Shown here: piece by piece, positions 1 to 11,002 of the stretch
How the letters are laid out: each line of letters starts with the position of its first letter
How positions within the stretch are numbered: position 1 is the first letter of the stretch
Assembly (NCBI GenBank): GCA_001592805.2
Contig: CP051143.1
Span: 2,294,001 to 2,358,000 of the forward strand
Direction of reading: 5' to 3'
DNA length: 64,000 nucleotides
Source: Peltaster fructicola
Taxonomy: Eukaryota; Ascomycota; Dothideomycetes
The notes under the pieces: model-generated
What the model was told of the DNA's origin: nothing
The model's database searches: none
Seen by the model: the letters and a program-made list of their open reading frames with translations, nothing else
Program-made: the position numbers and the translations under genes

Positions 1-525
1 ATTGGTGCTTTACAACCCACGTCAGGTCTCATCTCCCAAAACCCTCGTCTTCGGATAGGCTTCTTTGCCCAGCATCACGTTGATGCACTCGATCTCACCA
101 TGTCTGCTGTCGGCTTCATGGCGGCAAAGTATCCTGGCAAGCCTGACGAGGAATACCGACGACATCTTGGAGCCTTTGGTATCACAGGTATGACTGGTCT
201 GCAGAAGATGGCTCTCCTGTCTGGAGGTCAGAAGTCTCGTGTCGCCTTCGCGTGTCTGGCTTTGACAAATCCACACATTCTTGTTCTGGACGAACCTTCC
301 AACCACTTGGATATCGAAGCTATGGATGCCTTGAGCAAGGCACTGCGAGAATTCCAGGGTGGTGTGTTGATGGTCAGTCACGACGTCACCATGCTGCAGA
401 ATGTCTGTACAAGTTTGTGGGTATGTGATCGTGGTACAGTTGAGCACTTTGGTGGAACCGTCAAGGATTACAAGAAGAGGATCACAGAGCAAGCAGGTGA
501 GGCGGGTGTCGTCAAACAGAACTGA
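1..525 (+). CDS. GCN20: ABC-F ATPase Gcn20, C-terminal part (5' end outside window)
   Basis: This is the last ~174 codons of a soluble ABC-F ATPase. The frame is open from base 1, so the gene starts left of the window. The second nucleotide-binding domain is visible: the ABC signature LSGGQKSRVAF (near 219-251), the Walker B stretch ILVLDEPSNHLD, and the switch histidine in VSHD. The end, AGVVKQN, resembles the AGVVKK tail of yeast Gcn20, which separates it from other ABC-F members such as Arb1. In yeast, Gcn20 works with Gcn1 on ribosomes to activate the kinase Gcn2 under amino-acid starvation. It has no membrane segments, as expected for ABC-F. The gene converges on VPS54, with 134 bases between the stop codons. 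Family assignment is firm. The choice of Gcn20 rests on the tail and on the residues before the signature (EEYRRHLGAFGITG). Confidence 0.9.
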   Translation: MGALQPTSGLISQNPRLRIGFFAQHHVDALDLTMSAVGFMAAKYPGKPDEEYRRHLGAFGITGMTGLQKMALLSGGQKSRVAFACLALTNPHILVLDEPSNHLDIEAMDALSKALREFQGGVLMVSHDVTMLQNVCTSLWVCDRGTVEHFGGTVKDYKKRITEQAGEAGVVKQN

Positions 526-659
526 GGAGTTCTTCATGTCTGAGCCTCATGGACTACGCTTGGTACTAGAAGATATGAAGTGTATGATCATGCCGCCACG
601 TACAGAACCCCTTGATGAGTGACCAACTTGTATGCCGAGCAGCCAATGTTTCGTTCATT

Positions 660-3600
660 TCAAGCATCGTCAGACTTGGTATCGTCCTTTGATGCCTCAG
701 CATCTTGCACACCATTTCCTGCCGGAGTCTCTTCAGGCTGCTCAAACATTGGCTCCCCAGGCGCCTCACGAGATCTGTTCTTCACGATACTGACCAATGC
801 AGGGCCAATATCCTTGAACTCTTCTAAGCGTCCTAGTCTATCTTCGAGTGCAGTGACATCCCTGAGCAATCGGCGCTGACTCTCTTTTCCGCGAATGTCG
901 ACCTCAGCGAAAGCTTTCGTCCACTGAGCGCTGTAATTGGCAAAGATCTGCCGCATAATCATATCGACATCGAGTATGCTAAGATGCCTTGCGAGCACAC
1001 GATGTAGAGTGAGCGTCTCCTTGATCAATGTCTCCATGTAAGGACCAGGTTTGCCTTCGCCTGCAACATCAGCAGCAGATGACTCCAGGTCCAGTGCAAG
1101 CATCGATTTCACATGTGTTTGCGATCTGCCTGTCATGATCTCGACAAGTTTGTCGTGTATGCCAACCTGGTGCTCCTGAAAGAGACGTTTGGTCTTGTCC
1201 CACTCAGCCAGGACAGCTTGACCAGGAGCACTAGTTGCAGCTGACAGATGTCGACGAATGCATTCTCGCTGGTAAGGCACCAGCGCGATGACAAAGCTCA
1301 ATGCTTGGCTAGACAAGGCAAGGTGTTTGGTCGTGATGTTTTCAAGCCGGCCGATCGAGTCGCGCCAGCGCCGAGGATCAGCTGGCTGGATCGTGAATTG
1401 AAAGTTCGCAAAATCTCGAGGAGTGCAGAAGATATTTGTGGTGTGAGAGCTGGTAGTGCGCACGTCAAGCCCAAGAAGCAATCGATGGGCGAGAGTAGCG
1501 CAATAGCGGAAGCGACAAGAATGTACCGGTTCGAGTCTATGACAGCCGGTCGTGTCTGTGGTTTCGTTGCAGCGCCATTCGTTGCAGGTATAGCAGTACC
1601 ATTAGGCTCCTCCGTCGTCTCAACTGCGGTCGTCATGGGCTCCCAGATCGGTTGTGCTGCGGTCCACTCTGGCGCATCCTTCTCGACACTACCGAGCACT
1701 CGTGCAAGAAGCGCATCGTCGTGTGCGGAAAGATCACTTGCGTCCCACTTCTCTACATCCAGCTTCGCAACGATCTTCTCGACCTCAGCTTGTCCAAGGA
1801 CTTGCACGAAACCAGAGATCTGGGCGTTGATCACACCTTTAAGGGCCTGACCACTACGACCGGAAATTGCCTCGCACTCGTCTGCGAAGAGTCTGTTGAG
1901 CGTGAAGTATCGCAGAAATTGATTTTTCTCTAGACGAATGGTCTGTTCATTTCTGACCTTGAGTACCCGAGAGAGCTGAGTTTGTGCTGTATCCACTGCT
2001 TGTCCAAGAAGTGACGACATGTCCAGAACTTGGGTAAGATCGTCTTCAGCTGTCCTTCGAGAAGGAGATTGCACATCGCCGTTCATTACCTTGTGCTCTC
2101 CTGAAGTACGTGGTGTGGGTGCTTGCATGAGGGATGTCACATCAAGAAGCACTTTCGTTTGCGTAGACAAGCGGCGTAGTGCCTCACTTATCGAAGTGTA
2201 AATCTTGGTCAAAAGCGACTCTGCATCTTCGGGATCAAGTGCGCGTAGGTTGCGTGCCAAGATGCTGCTCTTTCTTGTTGTGTCAGCCCTTGCCACCGCG
2301 AGTGCTTGTCGACACCATGGAGTCGGCATCATCGTCGGAGCTGCTGGGCAGATATCGTCGGATTATGTTCTTCATCTCTCGCATCGCTGCTTCCCGATAG
2401 CCAGCCACCGCAGGAGCAGTATGTCCACAACGTGCGAGGCCGGATAGATTAGCCAGAAGATCTGACCTGAAGTCATCAGTTGTTTCCATATAGGTCGGTG
2501 GAATGCCGCGTTGTCTCGACCAGCGTTTGAGGGTTTCTGATGATGGCACTCGATCGACATGTTGTCGCAGATCGGTCATTAGTATGGTTGTGAACCTGTG
2601 AGCGAAGCCTGCACCAATGCGATATTGCAGTTCCTGTGCACCAGCTTGGAGACCTTGCAGAGCTTTTAATGACGATAGATCGATCGCTGGACTGCCATCA
2701 TGTGAGGTGGAGGCTTCGCCGCGCACAAGTCGGCCAACAATGTCCATCTCGTCAGCAGCCTCATCGTACTTCCCATCATCAACAAGCTGATCTGTTCGCT
2801 TGACAGCCTCAACTATTTGCCCAACTTGCTCCGTCGCTCTCTGTAGCTTCTGTACATTCTGTCGTCTACGTCGCTTGGCAGCGACCTCAAGGCCTCCTAC
2901 GGCGACTTCTTTGTCAAGTCTTCGCAGGTCCTCTCGTAAGCTTTGAATTTTGGCTACACTCTCTTCTGCCTCTGTCTGCAACTCTTTCAGGCTACCGAGC
3001 GCTGCGAAGAAGCCTGAACTCGCTGTACTGATTGAGTTGATCAGATGGACCTCCACCGTATCCATATACCAGCTCAGCTTCTCTTGTAGTATGGCGTTCG
3101 AGGCAAGGTTCTTGCGGGGTGCTTCGGTTGAGCCATTCTCTGATCTATTGCCTGGTGTCTGTCGAATGATTTCAGCGCGCTCAGAGACAATGTCGAATGT
3201 ACGCGGGTCCTCGAGGTGGAAATCGTCATCGAAGTACACTACTGGTATGGTCGAGAGAGGTGTAGGCTCATTGCGGTTGCGACGATACTGTGAACTGCCC
3301 TTACGTCTCAGTTGTGGAGATCCTGGTGTCTCAGGTGGGGATAGCACGGTGGCAGAGGCTCTCCTGCTCAACGTAGGTGATGCAGGCCCATCTCGTGCAA
3401 GCTTGCCATCCAGTGCCTGTGTGAAGCGGTCCGTCTGATCTAACTCTTTCTCTTTCTTAGCTTGCTGTTCCTGCTCTTCTAATCTGCCGCGTTCGAATGT
3501 CTCTACGAGCGGACCTATGGTATCGAGGTAGTGCTGGAAGTTTTCGGCTGGGACCTGAGGTATGTTTGTCAGAGTGACCGGGGGAATGTCTCGGGTCGTC

Positions 3601-3932
3601 GGCGCTCTGTAGCCTGTAGCAGCGGCAGCGCTCGCAGGTGTATGAGGCAGGAGCCCTGTACGCACAATAGGCGCTTGCAGAAGTGTTGAGATTGCGTTCT
3701 CGCCAGCTTCGCGCAGAGTTGTGTTCCTGCGACCCTGTATGTCTAGACTGCCACCAATTGAGCTGACTGACTGGAAGGACGCAGCACTCCCTCGACGTTT
3801 GACAGGTCGAATGTAACTCGGTTGACGATATGGCGACTCCTGGCTGGGGAACGGATAGCCAGTGTGTTGTCCTCGAGGTGTTACAGGTGTCCGCGTGCTG
3901 TCCATTGATGCACGAGGCACGGATGAAGCCAT
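660..3932 (-). CDS. VPS54: Vps54, GARP tethering complex subunit (frame broken in three places)
   Basis: Vps54 is a subunit of the GARP complex, which tethers endosome-derived vesicles at the trans-Golgi network. The N-terminal 200 residues are Ser/Pro-rich. The conserved part begins near VYFDDDFHLEDPRTFDIV, followed by a coiled-coil (about residues 290-400) and the Vps54 helical C-terminal region (RNLRALDPEDAE, ILRTFNSR, NITTKHLALSSQ). The ATG at 3932 opens a 549-codon frame ending at 2283. Conserved text continues in a second frame (to about 1340) and a third (to the stop at 660). Neither switch has a convincing 44-52 nt intron. At 1335-1345 conserved residues GLK and NITTKH abut directly, so one base is missing from an A run. 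Near 2270-2295 the text passes through two frames in about 20 bases (GGKG, LTQQE, SSILARN), which fits one-base losses in a G run and an A run; a 46-nt intron 2315-2270 with a poor donor is a weaker alternative. The gene is divergent from MCM5. Confidence 0.85.
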
Positions 3933-4284
3933 GGCGATCCTGTAGGTGATAATTTCACGGGAATCATGTTCCTCATGTTCCTGATGGTGTCATGGTCGCG
4001 TGCTTCGGAAGTGTCTGGTGCGATGCTTTCCAACAGAACTTCTTTGTGCAGTATTCGCTACGTCAAGGTACCAGGTGTTAGCGATGTGTTCAACTACAAC
4101 CAATTAGACGGGACAAATGCGATGAATGATGGAAGCTGCGCAGGGCTGCGTACACTCAGAACCACTTTAACACGCGTCACGAAAAAGTCGCGTACTGTCG
4201 CGTCTTCCCACCAGCAGCCCTCAAGCGACTACAACGCATTGCCCACTACATTGCGCATCAACTCTACGCACCATATACAGCGCC
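3933..4284. promoter_or_regulatory. VPS54-MCM5 divergent intergenic region
   Basis: This 352-base region lies between the ATGs of VPS54 (minus) and MCM5 (plus), so it must hold both promoters. It contains an MCB/SCB pair (listed separately) and two TCGCGT variants at about 4188-4202, all on the MCM5 side. I see no TATA box. Confidence 0.7.
4172..4184 (+). promoter_or_regulatory. MCB (ACGCGT) directly abutting SCB (CACGAAA)
   Basis: ACGCGT at 4172-4177 is the consensus MluI cell-cycle box bound by MBF. CACGAAA follows immediately at 4178-4184 and matches the Swi4/SBF box. They lie about 105 bases upstream of the MCM5 start codon. MBF control of MCM genes is well known in yeasts; binding here is inferred from the motif. 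Confidence 0.6.
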
Positions 4285-6596
4285 ATGGACCGCGAAGGTA
4301 CCTATTCGATCGGCTTCTGGGCAGACAATGCCAGCAACATTGGAGGAGAGGGTACCAACAGACAGATACAGCGACAGCTTGTAGACTTCATCTTACAATT
4401 CCAGATCGATAACACCTTCCCATACAGGTTTGTGTGTCAAGATGCGCGGTGATGCCTGTAGCTCATTCAATTACAGAGACCAGATCAGGGAGAATGTGCT
4501 GTCGAAGCAATACTACTGTGATGTTGATATAGCACATCTGATTCAGTACGACGAAGAGCTTGCACACAAGTTGAACAACGAGCCGGGAGAGGTCATTCCT
4601 CTGGTATGCATACGATATCACGTATGCTGTGGCTATACTGACGGATTCCCAGTTCGAAGCAGCGCTTAAGACCTGCACGCAGCGCATCCTATACCCTTCA
4701 AGAAGTGTGGAAGATCTCGAGCTATCCAAAGCACTACCAGAACACCAACTCCTCATCCACTCCTCCGTCTCGCAAACCTCGATTCGAGGTCTTACCGCCA
4801 CAAACGTCTCCCATCTCGTACGAATACCTGGCATAGTCATCGGTGCCAGCACTCTGTCCTCGAAAGCCACGAGTCTGCACATCCAATGCAGGAACTGTGC
4901 ACATACCGAGAATATCGTTGTCAGCGCAGGCTTCACCGGAATCACGTTACCGCGCACTTGTAGCAGAGCTAAAGTGCCGGAGGAAGGCGGCGACAGATGT
5001 CCGCTCGACCCATACTTCGTCGTGCACGAGAAGAGTCAGTTCATTGATCAGCAAGTTCTCAAGCTACAAGAAGCACCAGATGATGTTCCAGTCGGAGAAT
5101 TGCCTCGACACATACTTGTCAGTGCAGATCGATACTTGGCCAACAGAGTCGTTCCTGGCTCACGATGCGTGGTGATGGGAGTTTTCAGCATCTACAACAG
5201 TCAGAAGAACAACAAAAACAGCGGCGCAGTCGCAATCCGGAATCCATATCTACGAGCAGTCGGCATACAGACAGACCTCTCACACAATCAAGCCGGAGGT
5301 CTTGGTATGCACTTCACAGAAGAGGAGGAACAAGAGTTCTTGGAGATGTCCAGACGTCCAGATCTATACTCTCTGTTCGCATCATGCATCGCACCATCCA
5401 TCTACGGCAATGCGGATATCAAGAAGGCAATTACCTGTCTACTGATGGGCGGCTCGAAGAAGATTCTCCCAGATGGCATGCGATTGCGAGGAGACATCAA
5501 TGTGCTGCTACTGGGTGACCCTGGTACGGCCAAGTCCCAGCTGCTCAAGTTCGTTGAGAAGTGCTCACCTATCGCCATCTACACATCAGGAAAAGGTTCT
5601 TCGGCAGCTGGTCTGACTGCATCGGTACAGCGTGACACCTCAACTCGGGAGTTCTACCTGGAAGGCGGAGCAATGGTGCTCGCTGATGGCGGTGTTGTGT
5701 GTATTGACGAGTTCGACAAGATGCGTGATGAGGATCGAGTGGCTATTCATGAAGCTATGGAGCAGCAAACTATTTCTATCGCCAAGGCTGGCATTACAAC
5801 CATCCTCAATGCACGAACAAGCGTGCTCGCTGCAGCGAATCCGATCTTCGGAAGATACGACGACCTCAAGACGCCTGGCGAGAACATCGACTTCCAGACT
5901 ACTATCTTGTCAAGATTCGATCTTATATTCATCGTCCGAGATGACCACGACAGGAACAGAGACGAGACTATTGCCAAGCACGTGATGGGCATACACATGA
6001 ATCGACAAGCCACCTCGAATGACACGGCCGAAGCAGAGATATCTGTCGAGAAGATGAAACGATATATCTCGTACGCCAAGTCAAGATGCGCACCTCGTCT
6101 GTCACAAGAGGCAGCTGAGAAGTTATCATCGCATTTCGTCTCCATCCGAAGGCAAGTTGCCAGAGCAGAGGCTGACGCCAACCAAAGATCTTCAATTCCA
6201 ATCACAGTCCGTCAACTCGAATCGCTGGTGCGAATCACAGAATCACTCGCCAAGCTCGAGCTGGCTCCTATAGCTACCGAGAAGCACGTCGACGAGGCCA
6301 TTCGCCTGTTCCTTGGCAGCACAATGGACGCTGTCATGAGTGCTGGTGGTGACACGAGTGCCCTGGGACTGAGCGGCAATCGCGAGCTGGTCGAGGAGGT
6401 GCACAAAGTTGAAGATGAGCTTCGCAGGCGATTGCCCATCGGCTACACTAGCTCACTGGCGACGCTGCGGAGAGAGTTTGTCGACCGCAAAGGATACACC
6501 GAGCATGCTCTCAATCGTGCTCTGCAGGTACTGGTCCGGAGAGAAAGTGTACAATTCAGACGAGGAGGAACTCTTGTGCACAGGAGCGGTGTCTGA
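4285..6596 (+). CDS. MCM5: Mcm5, replicative helicase subunit
   Basis: Mcm5 is a subunit of the hexameric Mcm2-7 helicase loaded at replication origins. Three exons are inferred: 4285-4427, 4477-4603 and 4653-6596, with two 49-nt introns. The joined frame gives 737 aa, normal for the family. Both junctions restore conserved text ([21 protein letters not shown] and [15 protein letters not shown]). Visible elements are an MCM N-terminal zinc motif (CRNC near 169, second pair CSRAK...CP), Walker A GDPGTAKS near 378, Walker B CIDEFDKM, and arginine finger SRFDLIF near 511. The C-terminal winged-helix region ends in LVHRSGV. The ATG at 4285 gives MDREGTYS, like other Mcm5 N-termini. The upstream MCB/SCB pair suggests G1/S-peaking expression. 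ERG7 follows on the same strand after 319 bases. Confidence 0.95.
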
Positions 6597-6915
6597 TGCT
6601 CCGAGGAATGACGATGTGATGTTATCTTGCATAATCTTGAGACTAGCGAATGTATTATCAGACCATTTCACCTGGCATAGATGCACGAAGAGACGCAATG
6701 CACACCAGTAGTCCATCCCTAGGGACGGCACAAGCGGGTTCCTGCATTAGGAAAGCACAAATCGAACCATTGATCTCAAACTCAAAGTGAAACCATGTCT
6801 ACTCAGCGTCCATTGTCCAGTTGTCAGAAGTGAATAACAAATCCTCGCCGACCACATACGATATCGCTACAGCATCGGGGACTGCTGAGACTCTTGGAAA
6901 CATACTGTCAAAGCG
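6597..6915. other. MCM5-ERG7 intergenic region
   Basis: This 319-base region is the 3' end of MCM5 and the promoter of ERG7. I see no gene or clear regulatory motif in it. Confidence 0.5.
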
Positions 6916-9373
6916 ATGAGCATTAGACAACGACAAGCCAAGCAGACTGCCAATGGCAGAGCAGAAGCCATCGCGAGCATCGTAGATCCAAAAACCGATC
7001 ATACCCGATGGAGATTGCGAGACGTGAGAGGTCGTCAGACTTGGCATTATTTGTCTTCAGATGAAGAACTGAAAGCATGGCCTATGACAACAGCAGACAA
7101 GTGGTATCTCGGACTCGACACGGTGAGCGAGAAACTATCGATCCCCTGTTCAAGCTGACTAGTACAAGGGAGCAAAAGACCTACCACGTGCTGAGACAGC
7201 ACTACAGGCAGCTGATAATGGTTTGCAGTACTTCTCGAAGCTACAATTAGAACCAGGAAACTGGGCCTGCGAGTATGGCGGTCCTATGTTCCTCATTCCT
7301 GGTCTCATCGTCACACTCTATGTCACCGACATGCCTCTTACACAGCCTGAACGGACTGAGATGATCCGATACTTGTTCCACATGCAGAACCTTGGCTCGA
7401 AGAACGGTGGCGACGGTGGATGGGGCCTACACATCGAAGCAGATTCCTCAGTCTTCGGCACAGCTATGAACTACACAGCACTCCGCCTGCTTGGCGTTCC
7501 AGCAGATGATCCTCGTATGCGGAAAGCTCGAGGCTGCCTCTACGATCTCGGCGGCGCTGTCAATGGACCGCACTGGGCCAAGTTCTGGCTCTCTGTATTG
7601 GGTGTAACAAAGTGGGATATTGTAAACCCAGTGCCACCTGAGCTGTGGTTGGTTCCCGACTGGGTTCCAATTGCGCCATGGCGATGGTGGATACACATGC
7701 GACAGGTGTTCCTGCCTATGGGCTTCATCTGGTCGAAAGGATGGCAGTACCCTCGAGCTGATTCAGATGAGCTCGTGCAACAGTTGAGACAAGAGCTGTT
7801 CCTGCAAAAGTATGACGAGCTTGACTGGGGACACTTCAGAAATGCGATCAGTCCTACCGACAACTTCCATCCAAAGACTTGGCTGCTGGACTTTATCAAC
7901 CTCTGCCTCGTGTGGGTATGGATTCCGTTTCTACGCGGAGACTGGATAGTGAAGAGAGCTGAGAAGTGGTCGTGGGAGATGATACAACAAGAAGACGCCA
8001 ACACCGACTTTTCCAACCTTGGACCCGTCAACGGTCCTATGAACCTCCTCTGTTGTTACATTCAGGAAGGTCCAAATGCTTACTCAGTACAGCGGCATCG
8101 CGACAGAATGCAGGACTTCCTCTGGCTGGGCAAAGATGGATATATGTGTAATGGTACGAATGGAGTACAAACCTGGGATACAGCATTTGCCATACAGGCG
8201 ACGATTGCAACTGGCCTAGCTCATGACGAACGATATCACGACATGCTGCTGAAAGCGCTGAACTTCCTGGTGGACCAGCAGTTCGTTGAAGAGACGCAGG
8301 GATTCAATACTTCCGCAGCCTATTCGGATCCACCCACTGCGAAGACATCACCGCAGGCAGGCTATCGACAAGCACGTAAGGGTGGATGGGGCTTCAGCAA
8401 CCGAGATCAGGGGTATGTAGTATCGGACTGCACAGCAGAAGCCTTGAAAGCAGTGTTGATGCTGCAAACTCTCGGGAGCAGCGGCGGCGGCGGCAACAAG
8501 AAGCCATTCCCTGATGTGCTCAACTTCGAGCGCCTTCGATGGGCTGCCGACATCATCTTGACAATGCAGAACGAGACTGGTGGAATAGCTTCGTACGAGC
8601 CTCGACGTGGACCCGAGTACACCGAGATGCTGAATGCTGCTGAGGTCTTCGGTAGAATCATGGTGGAATACGACTACCCAGAATGCACAACGGCTTGTGT
8701 GACTGGACTGCATATCTTCAGCAAGACGTATCCCGGCTACCGCACGAAGGATATCGAGATCTTCATGGGCAGAGCTGTTGAATGGATTCGAACAAATCAA
8801 CGTCCTGATGGGTCCTGGTACGGCAGCTGGGGCATCTGCTTCACGTATGCTGGCATGTTCGCGCTCGAGAGCTTGGCCACACAAGGCGAGACGTATAGCA
8901 CAAGCGAGAGGGTGAAGCGGGCATGCAATTTCTTCATTGGCAAGCAAAATGCCGATGGTGGATGGGGAGAGTCGTACAAGTCATGCGAGACCGGCGAATG
9001 GTGTGATCATCCTGATGGAAGTCAGGTCGTGCAGACGGCTTGGGTAAGTGGACCTTTGGGACTGACGAAAGTGCTCGAGCTCACCATTGACAGGCTGTCC
9101 TCGGACTATTGGAAGCTCACTATCCAGACCAACGGCCTATCGAGAAAGGTGTGCGTCTCATCATGGATCGACAGCAGAGCAACGGCGAGTGGTTGCAGGA
9201 AGCCATTGAAGGCGTCTTCAATAAGAGCTGGTAAGTCCATCGGGATGCATGAACGGTGCTGTAAACTGACCATGTGAATCAGCATGATCTCCTACCCGAA
9301 CTACAAGTTCGTCTTCCCAATCAAAGCGCTGGGCATGTTCGCACAGCGTTTCGGCAACCAAAAAGTTCGATGA
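6916..9373 (+). CDS. ERG7: Lanosterol synthase (oxidosqualene cyclase)
   Basis: This enzyme cyclises 2,3-oxidosqualene to lanosterol in ergosterol synthesis and is associated with ER and lipid droplets. Four exons are inferred: 6916-7122, 7169-9043, 9094-9230 and 9283-9373, with introns of 46, 50, 52 nt. The product is 769 aa, slightly longer than typical fungal enzymes. The catalytic acid motif DCTAE is present, with Asp near residue 489. QW-type repeats are visible (GGWGFSNRDQG, QRPDGSWYGSWG, QNADGGWGES). The third and fourth exons restore the conserved end (AHYPDQRPIEKGVRL, EAIEGVFNKS, MISYPNYKF). The N-terminal 30 residues before HTRWRLRDVRGRQTWHYL are variable, as is usual. No key residue is missing. 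Confidence 0.95.
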
Positions 9374-11002
9374 GTATCTGCCATGCAAAAGGAGATTTGA
9401 AGGTCGAGCACATATGCAATGCACTGGAGATGACGGCCAGCAGTCTCGATGCACATCCGTAGGTCGGTAATGGAACTTGCTCGATCGGCCTAGTGGTGCC
9501 ACATGCTGAACGTGTCTGCTCGTGGCCATTGGCTGTACAGCAGAATCGCATATGCGTGCTCGTGCTCTCAAGCATGACACCCCTCTGTTGTGCCACCCTA
9601 CCTCCAGAAGATCGCTCGTTGATGTGTGGTAATTCAGCCCAACGTAGATGCTAGTTGACATCACAATGGTGCATGGAGATCTCGTCTCGCAGTGGAGCTT
9701 GACTGATATGTGTCATGATCAGCAGCACCTTCACGCCTTGACTGGATCGTGCACACTGAAGGGTCGAATTATGCGACTGGGTCCCACCCAGTGCCGTCTT
9801 GGATGTGGCTGAAACTCTCTGCTTTTCAAGACGAGAATCAGCTTGGGAAGCTCGAGGAACGACATCGCTGGATTGTTGTCCTCACGCAGACATGTATTGG
9901 TGGGCTGGCGAGACATCGAACGCACCACAGGCAACTGAATACAGGGGTGTATTTCCCTGAACTCGATCTCTCGCTTGCTGGTATCACATCTCGTTGTTGA
10001 GTTGTGACAGGGTTGTCCCGGACTACATGCCTGCCTGGATCCCGGCAATGCTCAAGGAGTAGACGGCGCTCAACAGAGCGTAGCATAGTAGGAGGTAAGA
10101 AGCTTGAGCTGCGTTGCCCTCCAAATTGGACTTGAAGCAGCATTAGTTGAAAGGACTGGTCAAAGATGGTTGCATATGTCAGACGTGCGGCAGACCATGC
10201 AGCTGCGAGGTGTTTGCGGCGTGTTCGCGATGTGCTCGAGCTCTGGTTGTATGTCATGGGCCAATCTGTGATCAAGCATCGAGACCAGACGAAACTCTGG
10301 TCGCGCTGCACCCAGGCTCGACTCATGCGCCTCGTCGCCATTACGCGCCACTGCAACCTGAGAAGCGATCGTGCAGTGCGGAGGCCTTTTTGCAGCTTTC
10401 TTGTGAGCAGGATTGTCATCCTTCCTAGTCCTATTCCTCCCGTGCACGAGCGACGACGTTCATCATGAGGCCTGTGTGTCTTTAGTGACCCGCCTATCCC
10501 CTAAAATTGCTTCTTGACTTGCCGCGCTTTTCCCAAGTAGCAAGTTCGAGGTAGCTTCTCACAGCACGATCAGCGACATCATCTTCAGTGGCCCAGTCAT
10601 TGTAGCACTGTGCTCTGTATATTTCGTCCTCAACTTCACCTGAGGCTGCTTCTCCTCATCTATCGAAAGTCATCGCCAAGCGCAGTATTGCCAGTGGCTT
10701 GAAAACATCATCACAAATTGCAGCTGGTCTCACCACTGCCGATCATCAGCAATACACCCGTTTCCTCGCTCCTGCGTCTAACCGCTTCTTCTTCAGACCT
10801 CTCCTTCGGAGCATTGCTTTGGCGTACGGCGTTGGTCGGATCATAGCGAGCAAGAGATAGAAACACGATACGGGAAACTGCCTTTTTGGCAACATCTGCA
10901 CAAGAGCTTTGAGAGCGATCATCAATCTCGAAGAGCTGGGATCTTCTTCAATCAAGGTTAAGCAGATCGAGGAGTTAAGATCATCCAAGACACAAACAAG
11001 AC
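9374..11002. other. ERG7-NRP1 intergenic region, no supported gene
   Basis: This 1.6 kb region holds only short overlapping frames on both strands, the longest about 190 codons at 9838-10419 (minus). None has recognisable domains or splice-linked extensions. A hydrophilic 95-codon frame at 10160-10447 (minus) is the least noise-like but unsupported. The last 500 bases are the likely promoter and 5' leader of the next gene. Confidence 0.5.

Noticed and set aside
2270-2315. A 46-nt intron to explain the first VPS54 frame change
   Set aside because: The GTGTCG donor is poor and the intron would remove conserved-looking residues (STRGGKG); it also does not explain the later break near 1340. Kept only as an alternative.
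9838-10447. Overlapping 95-193-codon frames on both strands
   Set aside because: Several frames are open at once and none shows a family signature; the Cys-rich plus-strand frame at 10147-10428 does not space its cysteines like a known zinc-binding motif.
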